DNA of 64,000 nucleotides. It comes from Bacteroides sp. MSB163 (GTDB lineage: Bacteria > Bacteroidota > Bacteroidia > Bacteroidales > Bacteroidaceae). A program made the translations under genes and the position numbers. The notes beneath the pieces are model-generated. The model saw only the letters and a program-made list of their open reading frames with translations. It was not told the DNA's origin and searched no databases. Position 1 is the first letter of the stretch; each line of letters opens with the position of its first letter. The stretch spans positions 4,394,001 through 4,458,000 of the forward strand of contig NZ_CP143867.1 of assembly GCF_036416795.1 (NCBI RefSeq). The letters are read 5' to 3'. Shown piece after piece: positions 52,983 through 62,054 of this stretch.

Positions 52983-55364
52983 TTATCTGTAAACATTCTT
53001 TTCGTTAGGATCGAGATGCCATTTTTCAGTATCGGGCGTGCGGTTTTGAGCCCAATCCAAAAACTTGGGGTATGCGCAATCGTCACCCTTTAGCGTACTG
53101 ATGTTGATACTTTCTCTCGGATAACGGAAATTGGGCACACAAATAGCCCATGTATTGTTACCTGCTAAGTCAAGATTTTCTTTCTGTACGGTTCCTCCTT
53201 TGGTGGCGCCATAATCCCAGAATTCGTAAAGATGCACTTCCATACGTTGCTGCATACTTCTGAACTTATAAGCAATGAAGAAATCCAAATTGTCTTTAGA
53301 GATAACCGGAGACTCGTGCTGGTAGGCATTGCTCTGTTCAATCTTTATCTTGTATGTATAGGTGGGAGCTGTAGCGATACCCGTATTGACCATGGTACCG
53401 GGAGCAACGCCGAATACGCCATGTACATTTCCGAAGAGAGGAATCACCATGCCATCTTCAAAGCTGATATTGTCTAACATAGAACCGGATAGGGTGTTTT
53501 GGAATCGGTTTACATCTCCTTCGTAACTGATACTTGCAACGGCAGCTCTATCCACATTTATCAATCGCAAACCAGCTCCGATAGTCTTAGTCGCTCCGGC
53601 TGCCACGAGTGTGACATCAATGTGTGTGGTCGTTATCTTATTGTCGCGGCCACGGTCATGATTGATGGATACGTCCAAAACTACGTCGTTGAAGTCATAG
53701 TCGCCTACCAAGGGGAAGTTGTCTTCGAAGACGTAGGTATAGGGCATTAATTCGGGTTCTTCTCCCGGATCGCCTTCTCCCGGAGTATTGCCTTCACCGG
53801 TGCATCTGCCTTCGGGGATATATTTAGGAGCCTCTCCGGGTTTGCATGCAACTGCGTTACCATTTCCTTTTTTCCCGTTTCCTCCTGCAGTGCCGTTCAG
53901 GCAGCAGTACTCAAAATTCCATGTAGCGTCTCGACCTCCGCCTTTATATTCGCAGTACACATTATTGATCACATAACCTTGGGTTACTTCGCTTTGCCAG
54001 CTTCCGGTCCAGTTAGCCTGTTGTATATTATTAAGTTTCAGCAATGCATAGCTGTTCGGGGCGGTCGGACCGGTGATGCTGCAATTATTGAACCATGAGT
54101 TATTCTCTACTTTGATCATAGAGTTATCGTTCAGGTTGATATAGTCTGAAGCGTGCAGGTGTTCACATTTGATGAATGCTCCTTGCCCCAATGTGATGCC
54201 ATAGGAAGTCAGATCACCGTCAACTTCGATTTTGCAACTGTTTTCCAGCAAGGGTCCCCTGTCATTTTTTTCGTCTCCTATCTGGTCGGCTTCCAGATCC
54301 CCATGGTTGACAAAGAGACTTCCGGTAGAGGGACCATATAACTTTTTAACGTCGATTTCACCATAATTGAAGAAGGTACCGCCATTATTATTGATACCGT
54401 CAATGTCGATGTCTCCGGCATTGTAGTTGGTTCCGCCATTGGAGAATTCTATCCATCCGTTGCCGGATATTTTTCCACGGGTATCCTCCGCCTCATCGTT
54501 TTCGTGTTCTTGATAAGCGGTACCCAGAACTGTGAGTGAAGCGGTATTTGTAAATTTAAGAGCCGGAGTATTTTCGCTACCGGATTTTAATTTGATTTCA
54601 CCTTTGGAGGCTACTATGATTTCAAGTCCCTGGTTGATGGTCTGGGAGGAGGGAATTTCCCATTTGGCCTCCGGCGCAATAATCAGTTTGAGAGTACTGG
54701 CTGCGGGAGTAGGGGTACCTCCATGGTTGATACTGCCTTCATAGGTGGATGTTATTTTAAAAATGTTTTTATTGGCTATGTCGGTGTCCATATCTTGGCC
54801 GGTATATTCGACTGCTTTGGAAAGCATTGTCTCTATTTCTTTATCAGTGTATGGACGGGACATTGCGGATATGCTGAAATTGCCTTCACTCCTGGTGGAT
54901 GGGGAAAAGGAACGTGTCAGCGTCTGGCTACCGAACGATGTGGTCAGACGGTTGTTGGTTATGGCTACGGGTTTGAATATCCTTCGATCGGCCTCGTCGG
55001 TACGCGATACATAAAGCGTGGAAAGCACAGTCGGACAATCAATTGCGGTATGGAAAGAAAATTCCTGATTGGCGGTTCCTCTTGCCAGTAAGTGAGGTAT
55101 GGTGTCGGTAGAATAGGGGTTGCGATCGAAGATTTCTACAGTATAATCTACTCCATAATCTTCGTAGACAGAGATGTCTATCGTAACCTGCCTGGTCATT
55201 TTCCAGTCCATATCGGGATCGATGTTTTTTACCGGAAATTTATCTTCGTAAGTTGCTTTTACTTTTTCGGGATCGAATGCATTTTTTTCACAACTACCCA
55301 ACAAAGCACACGATAGAATCAGTGCAGCTACCAGAATCTGATTTGTCTTGAACTTCTTTCCCAT
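52983..55364 (-). CDS. LruC-domain lipoprotein with beta-helix region
   Basis: A 793-residue lipoprotein from ATG 55364 (MGKKFKTNQILVAAL, lipobox LLGSC). An ATG 30 bases earlier is less likely because a -7 box lies across it. Residues about 35-170 form a domain shared with the next LruC protein. A middle region of short Asn/Gly-rich rungs (FFNYGEIDVKKL, LFVNHGDLEADQI) looks like a right-handed beta-helix. The LruC signature FEDNFPLVGDYDFNDVVLDV is near residue 546. A Gly/Pro/Glu linker precedes it. Probably surface-exposed; function unknown. Confidence 0.82.
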   Translation of the reverse strand: MGKKFKTNQILVAALILSCALLGSCEKNAFDPEKVKATYEDKFPVKNIDPDMDWKMTRQVTIDISVYEDYGVDYTVEIFDRNPYSTDTIPHLLARGTANQEFSFHTAIDCPTVLSTLYVSRTDEADRRIFKPVAITNNRLTTSFGSQTLTRSFSPSTRSEGNFSISAMSRPYTDKEIETMLSKAVEYTGQDMDTDIANKNIFKITSTYEGSINHGGTPTPAASTLKLIIAPEAKWEIPSSQTINQGLEIIVASKGEIKLKSGSENTPALKFTNTASLTVLGTAYQEHENDEAEDTRGKISGNGWIEFSNGGTNYNAGDIDIDGINNNGGTFFNYGEIDVKKLYGPSTGSLFVNHGDLEADQIGDEKNDRGPLLENSCKIEVDGDLTSYGITLGQGAFIKCEHLHASDYINLNDNSMIKVENNSWFNNCSITGPTAPNSYALLKLNNIQQANWTGSWQSEVTQGYVINNVYCEYKGGGRDATWNFEYCCLNGTAGGNGKKGNGNAVACKPGEAPKYIPEGRCTGEGNTPGEGDPGEEPELMPYTYVFEDNFPLVGDYDFNDVVLDVSINHDRGRDNKITTTHIDVTLVAAGATKTIGAGLRLINVDRAAVASISYEGDVNRFQNTLSGSMLDNISFEDGMVIPLFGNVHGVFGVAPGTMVNTGIATAPTYTYKIKIEQSNAYQHESPVISKDNLDFFIAYKFRSMQQRMEVHLYEFWDYGATKGGTVQKENLDLAGNNTWAICVPNFRYPRESINISTLKGDDCAYPKFLDWAQNRTPDTEKWHLDPNEKNVYR

Positions 55365-55391
55365 GACTTGTTTGTTTTGTTTGGTTAATAA

Positions 55392-55399
55392 CAAAAATA
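55392..55399 (-). promoter_or_regulatory. -7 box of the main polysaccharide operon
   Basis: TATTTTTG on the minus strand, 27 bases before ATG 55364. With the terminator at 55507-55542 just upstream, it suggests that the operon from the second LruC gene to 38490 has its own start. Confidence 0.5.
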
Positions 55400-55506
55400 C
55401 GGACTATTAAGATAATAACAGCTTTTATAAGCTTTAAAAAGATATTTTGTTAATGTCTTTTAACTATATAGCAAGGCATTTGAAATGACACCCTCTCATA
55501 TTACTG

Positions 55507-55542
55507 AAAAAGCCGATGAATAACGGTGCTCATCGGCTTTTT
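55507..55542 (-). terminator. Terminator after the first minus-strand LruC gene
   Basis: AAAAAGCCGATGA and TCATCGGCTTTTT form a perfect stem around ten bases, with T runs on both strands, 20 bases past the stop at 55562. Confidence 0.9.
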
Positions 55543-55561
55543 GCATTAGGGGAATTCCGGG

Positions 55562-58144
55562 CTATTTTTTGAATACCTGACCATTGTGGCTGTTATACCA
55601 ATCCTTGTTCTCTTTTCCGCCGCTGGTTACCCAACCGACAAAATTTGTGTATACATCTTTGATATTTTTATACTCTAAGGGCCATGCAAAATCTGTCGGG
55701 ATAACTACGCCCCATGCTAAGTTTTCAGAGCTCAGGTAATAACGCTTTTCATCCGCAGACGACTTGTCATTTCCTTGTCCGAACAGCTTGGTGTTGGCCA
55801 GATCGGTAGGTGCATAACCGGCTACGTGCACTTCAAGACGTTTATTCTTCTGGTCAGCAGCTCTGGTGATGACGAATACATCCAGATTGTTGATGTTGAA
55901 CGCTGACGCGGGTACATTGCTAGATTCTTCAAACTCGAAACGTATGGAATAATCGGGAACATCAGCGCTATTGGTCGATGCATCCTGAGTTGTATTAATG
56001 AATGGTCGTTCGTCGCTGAAGCTGAATTCACCGTGTGCATTTTCAAACAGTATGAGGGTCGGGAGGCTTTGCCCAGCTTCAAATGAAGCGTTTACGCCTT
56101 TAACGGTGAATTTCTTGGGGGTGATATTTTCCGGCAGACCGAAGAAGCGGATACCTACTCCGAGAACTTTACTTGCTCCGACAGCTTCGAGGGCAATATT
56201 GAGTTTGGCGCTCTTCAAGTTGCCGCTTGCATTGGCTTGGACGGAACGATTGCTTATTGTCAGGACGATATCGTTGAGGTCGAAATCGCCATATTTGGGC
56301 CAGTTGTCTTCGAATACATAAGTGTAAGTCGTCGCATCGTCAATGACAGGAATTTCAGGGGTGTACGGGTCTTCGCCTTCATTACCTTCGTTGATAATGC
56401 CGCTACAGGATTCGATGGATTGTTTGGATTCGTCATAACCGGTCATAGCGCATTCAGTCTTCAGTTGCCATGTAGGATAATCCTTTGCATATTTCCCCTC
56501 AAATACCAAGTTGCCACTGATGCTGGTTAGTCCACCGCCATTTAATGTAAGCAGACGGGCTTTGATCATAGATGTCTCGCCTTGTTCGCCTACGATGTTG
56601 TTAGGTGAGTTGCCTAAAATGAAGTTATCGACTTTGATGATTGAGCTATTTCTCATCTTGACATTAACTTTTTGATTGCAAGTGATGGTCGGAACGGGAA
56701 GCCATTCGTTTGTTGTATTGTTCCAATCGCTTGTAATGGAACCATTGTCTAAAATCAAATTAACGAAAGTAAATTCATTGCTGATGATAAATGCACAGCT
56801 ATTATAGATTTCGCCCACTGCTGGATTATAGAAATTGGTAAGCTGGATAAGGCCGTCATTATAAACAGAAGCGCCATTGTCCCATCTTGATCCTACTAAA
56901 GTGGCTTGATCGTGATTGACAAAAACTGTATTCTGAATGTTATTATTAGTCGTGAGTGTTCCGCTGAATTTTACATCGCCATAATTGAATATCTTACCGT
57001 TGTTGCAACTGATGTCTTTGCAATTCTCTATATAGGATTTATTTAATACAGTAGCATTCATAAGCTCAAGCTTGCCTGCGCTTAATACACCGTAGTTGAA
57101 AATTTGAGAACTGTTGAAAAGTGCTGTTTGGGTAACTTTGATACTGCCGTTTCCACCAATATATATTTCAGGCGTACCGCCTATGTTTACATTGACATTT
57201 TCTGCTGAAATGGAGCCATAGACTTTGGTTGGAGCGCCTAAATGTAAGGTGTTTCCGACTTCGATACTTCCTCCGCTTTGGATGGTAAGAGTATTACTGA
57301 TACCTATTGTGAGGTCATTTGAAGCGATGATTTTACCGCCATTCATCACGTAGATGTCGAGTCGGGAATTTAATTCCTCCCCTGACAAGTCCCATACGCC
57401 TTGAACGAATACGGTTACTCTGCCGCTACTTTCATAAACCCGTAAATTGTCTTTAAAAGAGGCCTCGGATGTATATTCTGCACCAATAATAAAGTTGGCT
57501 CCGGCATTCAACGCTCCTGAATTATTGGGGACGTACTTATCTGAAACAGCAGGTACTTCCGGTATTATTTTTGTTTCATCATAAAGAGGTTTAAGGTCTT
57601 CGCTGTCCTTATGTTTCGGTTCTGTAAATCCTGCTTGTTTTGCGGCTTCGAATGCTGAACCTGTATTTCCTGTGACTCTTGTGCCGACTCCGGTATAGTA
57701 TAGCTTACAATCCATTGAACCGCCATTTTCGGGAACAGCGCATGCGTAAATTTCATTTCGTTGTTTCGGGTCTGTTTGACGAATATACAGATATCCAGTT
57801 GCTGCAGGTATGTTGATTTCTGTAACGTAATTAGCATTCTTGTTTGCTACACCAGCCGCAATCGGAGTCGCATTTTTATCACTCAATGGGTTGGTGGTGA
57901 ATACTTCGATCAGATACTGGTACTGACCATTGAATTCGTCCTTTACCTCAACATTAAGTTTTACGGAATTGATCATGGACCAATTAAAGCCATCAGGAGC
58001 GGCAAAACCTTCACCAAAAGGATTTTCAGCCGGCGGCGTCTGCGGTTCTTTACTTGGGTCGTAAACATCGTCCGCACAACTGGCTAAAAACATGGCGCTT
58101 ACCATGGTAGCCATTACTGATAATCTGCTAATTGATTTCATCAT
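55562..58144 (-). CDS. LruC-domain lipoprotein with beta-helix region, monocistronic
   Basis: An 860-residue lipoprotein (lipobox LASC, Cys near 23). Like its neighbour it has an N-terminal domain with FNWSMINSVKLNVEV and a YLIEVFTTNPLSD segment. Next comes a long run of beta-helix-like rungs (IFNYGVLSAGKLELMNATVL, IFNYGDVKFSGTL, VYNDGLIQL), then the LruC signature FEDNWPKYGDFDLNDIVLTI near residue 608. It is followed by a strong terminator, so it may be made in larger amounts than the operon behind it. A structural or matrix-anchoring role is only inferred. Confidence 0.82.
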   Translation of the reverse strand: MMKSISRLSVMATMVSAMFLASCADDVYDPSKEPQTPPAENPFGEGFAAPDGFNWSMINSVKLNVEVKDEFNGQYQYLIEVFTTNPLSDKNATPIAAGVANKNANYVTEINIPAATGYLYIRQTDPKQRNEIYACAVPENGGSMDCKLYYTGVGTRVTGNTGSAFEAAKQAGFTEPKHKDSEDLKPLYDETKIIPEVPAVSDKYVPNNSGALNAGANFIIGAEYTSEASFKDNLRVYESSGRVTVFVQGVWDLSGEELNSRLDIYVMNGGKIIASNDLTIGISNTLTIQSGGSIEVGNTLHLGAPTKVYGSISAENVNVNIGGTPEIYIGGNGSIKVTQTALFNSSQIFNYGVLSAGKLELMNATVLNKSYIENCKDISCNNGKIFNYGDVKFSGTLTTNNNIQNTVFVNHDQATLVGSRWDNGASVYNDGLIQLTNFYNPAVGEIYNSCAFIISNEFTFVNLILDNGSITSDWNNTTNEWLPVPTITCNQKVNVKMRNSSIIKVDNFILGNSPNNIVGEQGETSMIKARLLTLNGGGLTSISGNLVFEGKYAKDYPTWQLKTECAMTGYDESKQSIESCSGIINEGNEGEDPYTPEIPVIDDATTYTYVFEDNWPKYGDFDLNDIVLTISNRSVQANASGNLKSAKLNIALEAVGASKVLGVGIRFFGLPENITPKKFTVKGVNASFEAGQSLPTLILFENAHGEFSFSDERPFINTTQDASTNSADVPDYSIRFEFEESSNVPASAFNINNLDVFVITRAADQKNKRLEVHVAGYAPTDLANTKLFGQGNDKSSADEKRYYLSSENLAWGVVIPTDFAWPLEYKNIKDVYTNFVGWVTSGGKENKDWYNSHNGQVFKK

Positions 58145-58226
58145 TAATAAATATAATATGTGTTGAATTTGTCATTCTTTTCTTTATGGACTATTAAAAA
58201 TGCGCATTTCTTGCATATTTTCGCCA

Positions 58227-58234
58227 CAAAGATA
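58227..58234 (-). promoter_or_regulatory. -7 box of the first minus-strand LruC gene
   Basis: TATCTTTG, 83 bases upstream of the start at 58144. A perfect 12-bp palindrome AAATGCGCATTT (58198-58209) lies in the leader. The rest of the 58145-58447 gap is A/T-rich with no gene. Confidence 0.6.
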
Positions 58235-58447
58235 ATGATAAATTTGATATGATAGCAGAAAAAGTTGTTTTTTTGTTGCAAATAGGATGCTTTAATTGTT
58301 AAAAATGAGAGTAATAGGCTTTTAGTGAAAACTTGCAGATTTTAGTCGGTATCTTATCGGAATGTGCATAATGAAATGGAATTATAGCCAATGGAAGACT
58401 TTTGTTGCTATAATCCGTAACTTTTAGACTAAATATTTTTTTATTTT

Positions 58448-59491
58448 TTATTTAGTGATTTCTCCCGCAAGATCAGAGTTCATCCGGTAGCGGATTTCGG
58501 CTTGATTGAGACCATGGCCAAGGAGGAACATAAGTTTGGTTACTGCACATTCGGGAGTACTGTCGTATCCGCTGATGACGCCTGCTTGCAGCAATTTCAG
58601 TCCGGTTTCGTAACGCCCCATTTCAACTACGCCACGTTGGCATTGAGTGATGTTAACAATAATGATGCCACGTTCTGTAGCGTCCTTCAGTTGGCGGATG
58701 AACCATTCCTTCTGAGGAGCATTGCCGGAACCGAATGTTTTGAGTACAACCGCTTTCAGACCCGGGACATGGAGAACAGAATTGATGATGCTTTCCTGGA
58801 TACCGGGAAAAAGAGTGAGCATAACCACATTGGTATCGAACAGGTAATGAGGCTTCATGGGACGCGTCGGATCAGGACGGCGGATGATGTGGGCGTCATA
58901 TTTGATGTGGATGCCTGCATGGGCCAGTGAGGGATAGTTGAATGAACGGAATGCGTTGAAGTTTTCGGCATTGATCTTTGTGGTACGATTACCGCGCATC
59001 AATTCATTTTCAAAAAAGATACACACTTCGGGAACGATGGGAGTGCCATCGGGATTCTTGGCCGCAGCTATTTCTATAGAGGTGATAAGATTTTCTTTTC
59101 CATCTGTACGCAGAGTGCCGATAGGGAGCTGAGAGCCGGTGAGAATGACGGGCTTAGCCAAATTCTCAAGCATGAAACTGAGAGCAGAGGCTGTATAAGA
59201 CATGGTGTCGGTTCCATGAAGAATGACAAAGCCGTCGAAGTAATCATAATTGTAGTTGATAATCTTTACGATTTTTGCCCAAAGCGAAGGCTCCATGTCA
59301 GAAGAGTCAATAGGAGGATCAAACTGATAGGAAGAGATGCGATAATTGAAACGTTTCAGTTCGGGAACATGTTTGAGAAGATGATCGAAGTTGAAATTTT
59401 CAAGCGCACCTGTCTCTGGGTTCTCTATCATTCCGATGGTTCCACCGGTATAAATTAGCAACACGGATGGGTAGTCAGTCTTCATAAACAT
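58448..59491 (-). CDS. ansA: L-asparaginase, type I
   Basis: Hydrolyses L-asparagine to aspartate and ammonia, in the cytoplasm (no signal peptide). The 347 residues show both catalytic threonine motifs: YTGGTIG (Thr15) and ILHGTDTMSYTASAL, with the lysine in NRTTKINAENFNAF downstream. The start may be Met1 or Met3 (MFMKT). A -7 box TATCTTTG lies at 59516-59523. It stands between the trp operon and the LruC gene, on the same strand as both. Confidence 0.95.
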   Translation of the reverse strand: MFMKTDYPSVLLIYTGGTIGMIENPETGALENFNFDHLLKHVPELKRFNYRISSYQFDPPIDSSDMEPSLWAKIVKIINYNYDYFDGFVILHGTDTMSYTASALSFMLENLAKPVILTGSQLPIGTLRTDGKENLITSIEIAAAKNPDGTPIVPEVCIFFENELMRGNRTTKINAENFNAFRSFNYPSLAHAGIHIKYDAHIIRRPDPTRPMKPHYLFDTNVVMLTLFPGIQESIINSVLHVPGLKAVVLKTFGSGNAPQKEWFIRQLKDATERGIIIVNITQCQRGVVEMGRYETGLKLLQAGVISGYDSTPECAVTKLMFLLGHGLNQAEIRYRMNSDLAGEITK

Positions 59492-59515
59492 AACCGGGTT
59501 TGATTATTTTGGGTG

Positions 59516-59523
59516 CAAAGATA
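59516..59523 (-). promoter_or_regulatory. -7 box of the asparaginase gene
   Basis: TATCTTTG on the minus strand, 25 bases before the start at 59491, with no clear -33 box. Confidence 0.5.
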
Positions 59524-59533
59524 GGAAAAAAAT

Positions 59534-59618
59534 AGTGATTAGGGATAAGTGGATAGTGATAAGTGACATTTTGCCATTATAATGTCATTTACTTATCACT
59601 AATCACTCTTCCCTAATT
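59534..59618. repeat. GTGATTA-type inverted repeat after trpA
   Basis: AGTGATTAGGGATAAGTGG at the left is matched by the inverse words at the right (CTTATCACTAATCACTCTTC), with a central ATT-ATAATGTCATT. It sits at the 3' end of the trp operon and could act as its terminator; no better hairpin is seen there. Confidence 0.6.
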
Positions 59619-60393
59619 ACTTCTTCAGCCCTTCTTTCAACTGTGTGATCGCCTTTTCCGCATCTCCTTCAGCTTCATTCAGCAGGGTGACGAAACGGCT
59701 GCCGATGATAGCGCCGGAAGAGTTGGCGCAAGCAGCGTCAAATGTCTGTTTGTTACTGATGCCAAAGCCAACCATACGGGGATTGCGGAGGTGCATATCC
59801 TGTATCTTTTTGAAATAAGCTTGCTTCTGGCTATCGAAATCTTTCTGGGCACCGGTAGTAGCAGCGCTGGATACCATATAGATGAAGCCGTCGGTATGCT
59901 CATCGATTTCGCGGACACGGGCTTCGCTGGTTTCGGGGGTGATGAGCATGATGACACGGATGTCGTAACGGTCGGCAATAGGTTTATACGTTTCTTCGTA
60001 ATCTTTGAAGGGAAGATCGGGAATAATAACGCCGTCGATACCACATTCTACGCATTTCTGACAGAAAGCTTCGAACCCGAATTTCATGATAGGGTTGAGA
60101 TAGCCCATCAGGATGAGAGGAATACGGACATCGCTACGGATATCGCGAAGCTGTTCAAACAAAATACGCAGCGACATACCATTGCGAAGAGCACGGGTGG
60201 CAGCTTCCTGTATAACGATGCCGTCAGCCATCGGGTCACTGAAAGGAATACCGATTTCAATCGAATGGACTCCATTGCGTTCGAGGGTACGGATGACGTC
60301 GGCAGTACCTTCCAGGGTTGGGCAACCGGCACAAAAGTAGATGGACAGCAAATTTTTAGGGCTGTCCTGAAAAAGTTGATTTATACGATTCAT
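59617..60393 (-). CDS. trpA: Tryptophan synthase alpha subunit
   Basis: Cleaves indole-3-glycerol phosphate to indole and glyceraldehyde 3-phosphate for the beta subunit. The 258 residues form a TIM barrel. The catalytic glutamate and aspartate are in SIEIGIPFSDPMADG, and the phosphate site includes GFGISNKQTF. It is the last gene of the trp operon in this window; trpB is not in the visible part and may lie upstream of trpE. Confident. Confidence 0.97.
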   Translation of the reverse strand: MNRINQLFQDSPKNLLSIYFCAGCPTLEGTADVIRTLERNGVHSIEIGIPFSDPMADGIVIQEAATRALRNGMSLRILFEQLRDIRSDVRIPLILMGYLNPIMKFGFEAFCQKCVECGIDGVIIPDLPFKDYEETYKPIADRYDIRVIMLITPETSEARVREIDEHTDGFIYMVSSAATTGAQKDFDSQKQAYFKKIQDMHLRNPRMVGFGISNKQTFDAACANSSGAIIGSRFVTLLNEAEGDAEKAITQLKEGLKK

Positions 60394-60482
60394 CTTATTA
60401 TTTACGATTTTATTATTTACGATTTACGATTGAAATTACTTTTCACTTGACGATTGCTCTTCACAATGGCGTGCTTCAGTCG

Positions 60483-61106
60483 TCAAATGGTACATTTTCC
60501 CATTTCTTTGAGAAAACGCTCTATCCGTTCCACATCCTTGATGCCCGGAGATGTCTCGAATCGGCTGTTGATATCAATACCGGCAAGGCGGGGATGGTGG
60601 AATTCTTTCAGAGCTTTGACACTGTAAGAATTGATACCGCCGCTAAGCAGGAAAGGGGTACTGCCGATGTAACGTTGCAGAATGCTCCAGTCGAACTGCT
60701 GTCCGGAACCACCATAGTGGACGGTACGCGTATCGAACAGATAGTAGTCGCAGAAACCTTCATAATCAGATACGGCAAGAAGATCCTTGGGCAAAGCGAT
60801 GGAAAACGCTTTGATGATCCGGATACCCTGTGAATGAAGGGTGCGGCAATATTCGGGTGATTCGTCACCGTGCAGCTGGACATAGTTCAGGCCGAAACGG
60901 TCGACATACATAAGGATGTTTTCTTTGGTTTCGTTGACAAAAACACCGACACGTTTGGCAAGTGTAGGCAGGTACCTGGGTATCTGGTACAGGTATCTGG
61001 GGGATTTGGGGTAGAAGATGAAACCGATCATATCTACACCTAATACTTCTACATCGCGGATATTGTCTGCATCGGTCATTCCGCATACTTTGATCATTGT
61101 ATTCAT
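60483..61106 (-). CDS. trpF: Phosphoribosylanthranilate isomerase
   Basis: Amadori rearrangement step of tryptophan synthesis, 207 residues. The general base cysteine is in IKVCGMTDADNI and the acid aspartate in LFDTRTVHYGGSGQQFDW. LSGGINSYSV is the phosphate-binding end of the barrel. It is separate from trpC here, unlike the fused enterobacterial form. The gaps on both sides (89 and 94 bases) are filled with ATTTACG-type words. Confidence 0.96.
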   Translation of the reverse strand: MNTMIKVCGMTDADNIRDVEVLGVDMIGFIFYPKSPRYLYQIPRYLPTLAKRVGVFVNETKENILMYVDRFGLNYVQLHGDESPEYCRTLHSQGIRIIKAFSIALPKDLLAVSDYEGFCDYYLFDTRTVHYGGSGQQFDWSILQRYIGSTPFLLSGGINSYSVKALKEFHHPRLAGIDINSRFETSPGIKDVERIERFLKEMGKCTI

Positions 61107-61200
61107 GATAATATGTACGATTGGACGATTTACAATTTACTATTGAAAACATTTTGCTTAAAAATCACGAATATATGAAATTATGTGTGAATTTCCAAAT

Positions 61201-62043
61201 TCATATACCGTGAATGAGTTCTTCCAATGTGCTCCCGGGATCGTCTGTACGCATGAATGTCTCTCCCATAAGGAAACCACGGAAGCCTGCCGAGCGTAGC
61301 TCACGGATGGTTTCAGGGTGCGAAATACCACTTTCGGAAACGAGCAGCGGAGGCGTCTGAAAATCAATTTCAGCAACAGCATTTTTTAACTCTTCTGCAA
61401 TGCGGAAAGAGTTTTCTATATCGGTGACGAAGCTGCCCAGATTACGGTTGTTGACGCCGACCATATCCGTCTCCTTATATATATAGGAGAGTTCGGAGGT
61501 ACTGTGTACTTCGAGCAGGACTTCAAGTCCAAGTTCGTGCGCCTGCATGGTAAGCGTGTGGCACTCATCAGGCGTGAGGCAGGCGGCAATGAGCAGCACT
61601 GCATCGGCACCCACAATACGGGCTTGCAGAAGCTGATACTTGTCGATGATGAAGTCCTTACGCAGGATCGGGATGTTGACCAGAGGGCGCGCTGTACGGA
61701 TGTCACGCAGATTCCCGCCGAAAAACTTTTCATCCGTGAGGATGGAGAGGGCGGAAGCTCCGGCAGTTTCATAAGCTGGTGGAATGAGGTTGGCCTGTGC
61801 GTTTTCCTTGATCCAGCCCTTAGAAGGAGAACGGCGTTTGAACTCGGCAATGATGCCGGATGAAGAGCTTGCGAGTGCACGTTTCATGCTGCGGACGGGC
61901 GTTGTGCCGGAAGCTCCGGTTCCGACAGCTTCCTGCATCATGACAGCAGCTTGCTCTTGCAATTGACTGAGGGAGACTGCTTGTTTTTGCTGCTCTATCT
62001 CAATCCGCTTGTGGGCGATGATTTCGGATAAAATATCTTTCAT
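61201..62043 (-). CDS. trpC: Indole-3-glycerol phosphate synthase
   Basis: Ring closure to indole-3-glycerol phosphate, 280 residues. It has the family motifs IIAEFKRRSPSKGWI (catalytic lysine region), ILRKDFIIDKYQL, GVNNRNLGSF and LLVSESGISHPE. It is slightly longer than the usual 255-270 owing to an insert around residues 38-50 (GTGASGTTPV). It lies 11 bases after trpD, consistent with one transcript. Confidence 0.96.
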   Translation of the reverse strand: MKDILSEIIAHKRIEIEQQKQAVSLSQLQEQAAVMMQEAVGTGASGTTPVRSMKRALASSSSGIIAEFKRRSPSKGWIKENAQANLIPPAYETAGASALSILTDEKFFGGNLRDIRTARPLVNIPILRKDFIIDKYQLLQARIVGADAVLLIAACLTPDECHTLTMQAHELGLEVLLEVHSTSELSYIYKETDMVGVNNRNLGSFVTDIENSFRIAEELKNAVAEIDFQTPPLLVSESGISHPETIRELRSAGFRGFLMGETFMRTDDPGSTLEELIHGI

Positions 62044-62054
62044 ATTTTTTTAGT

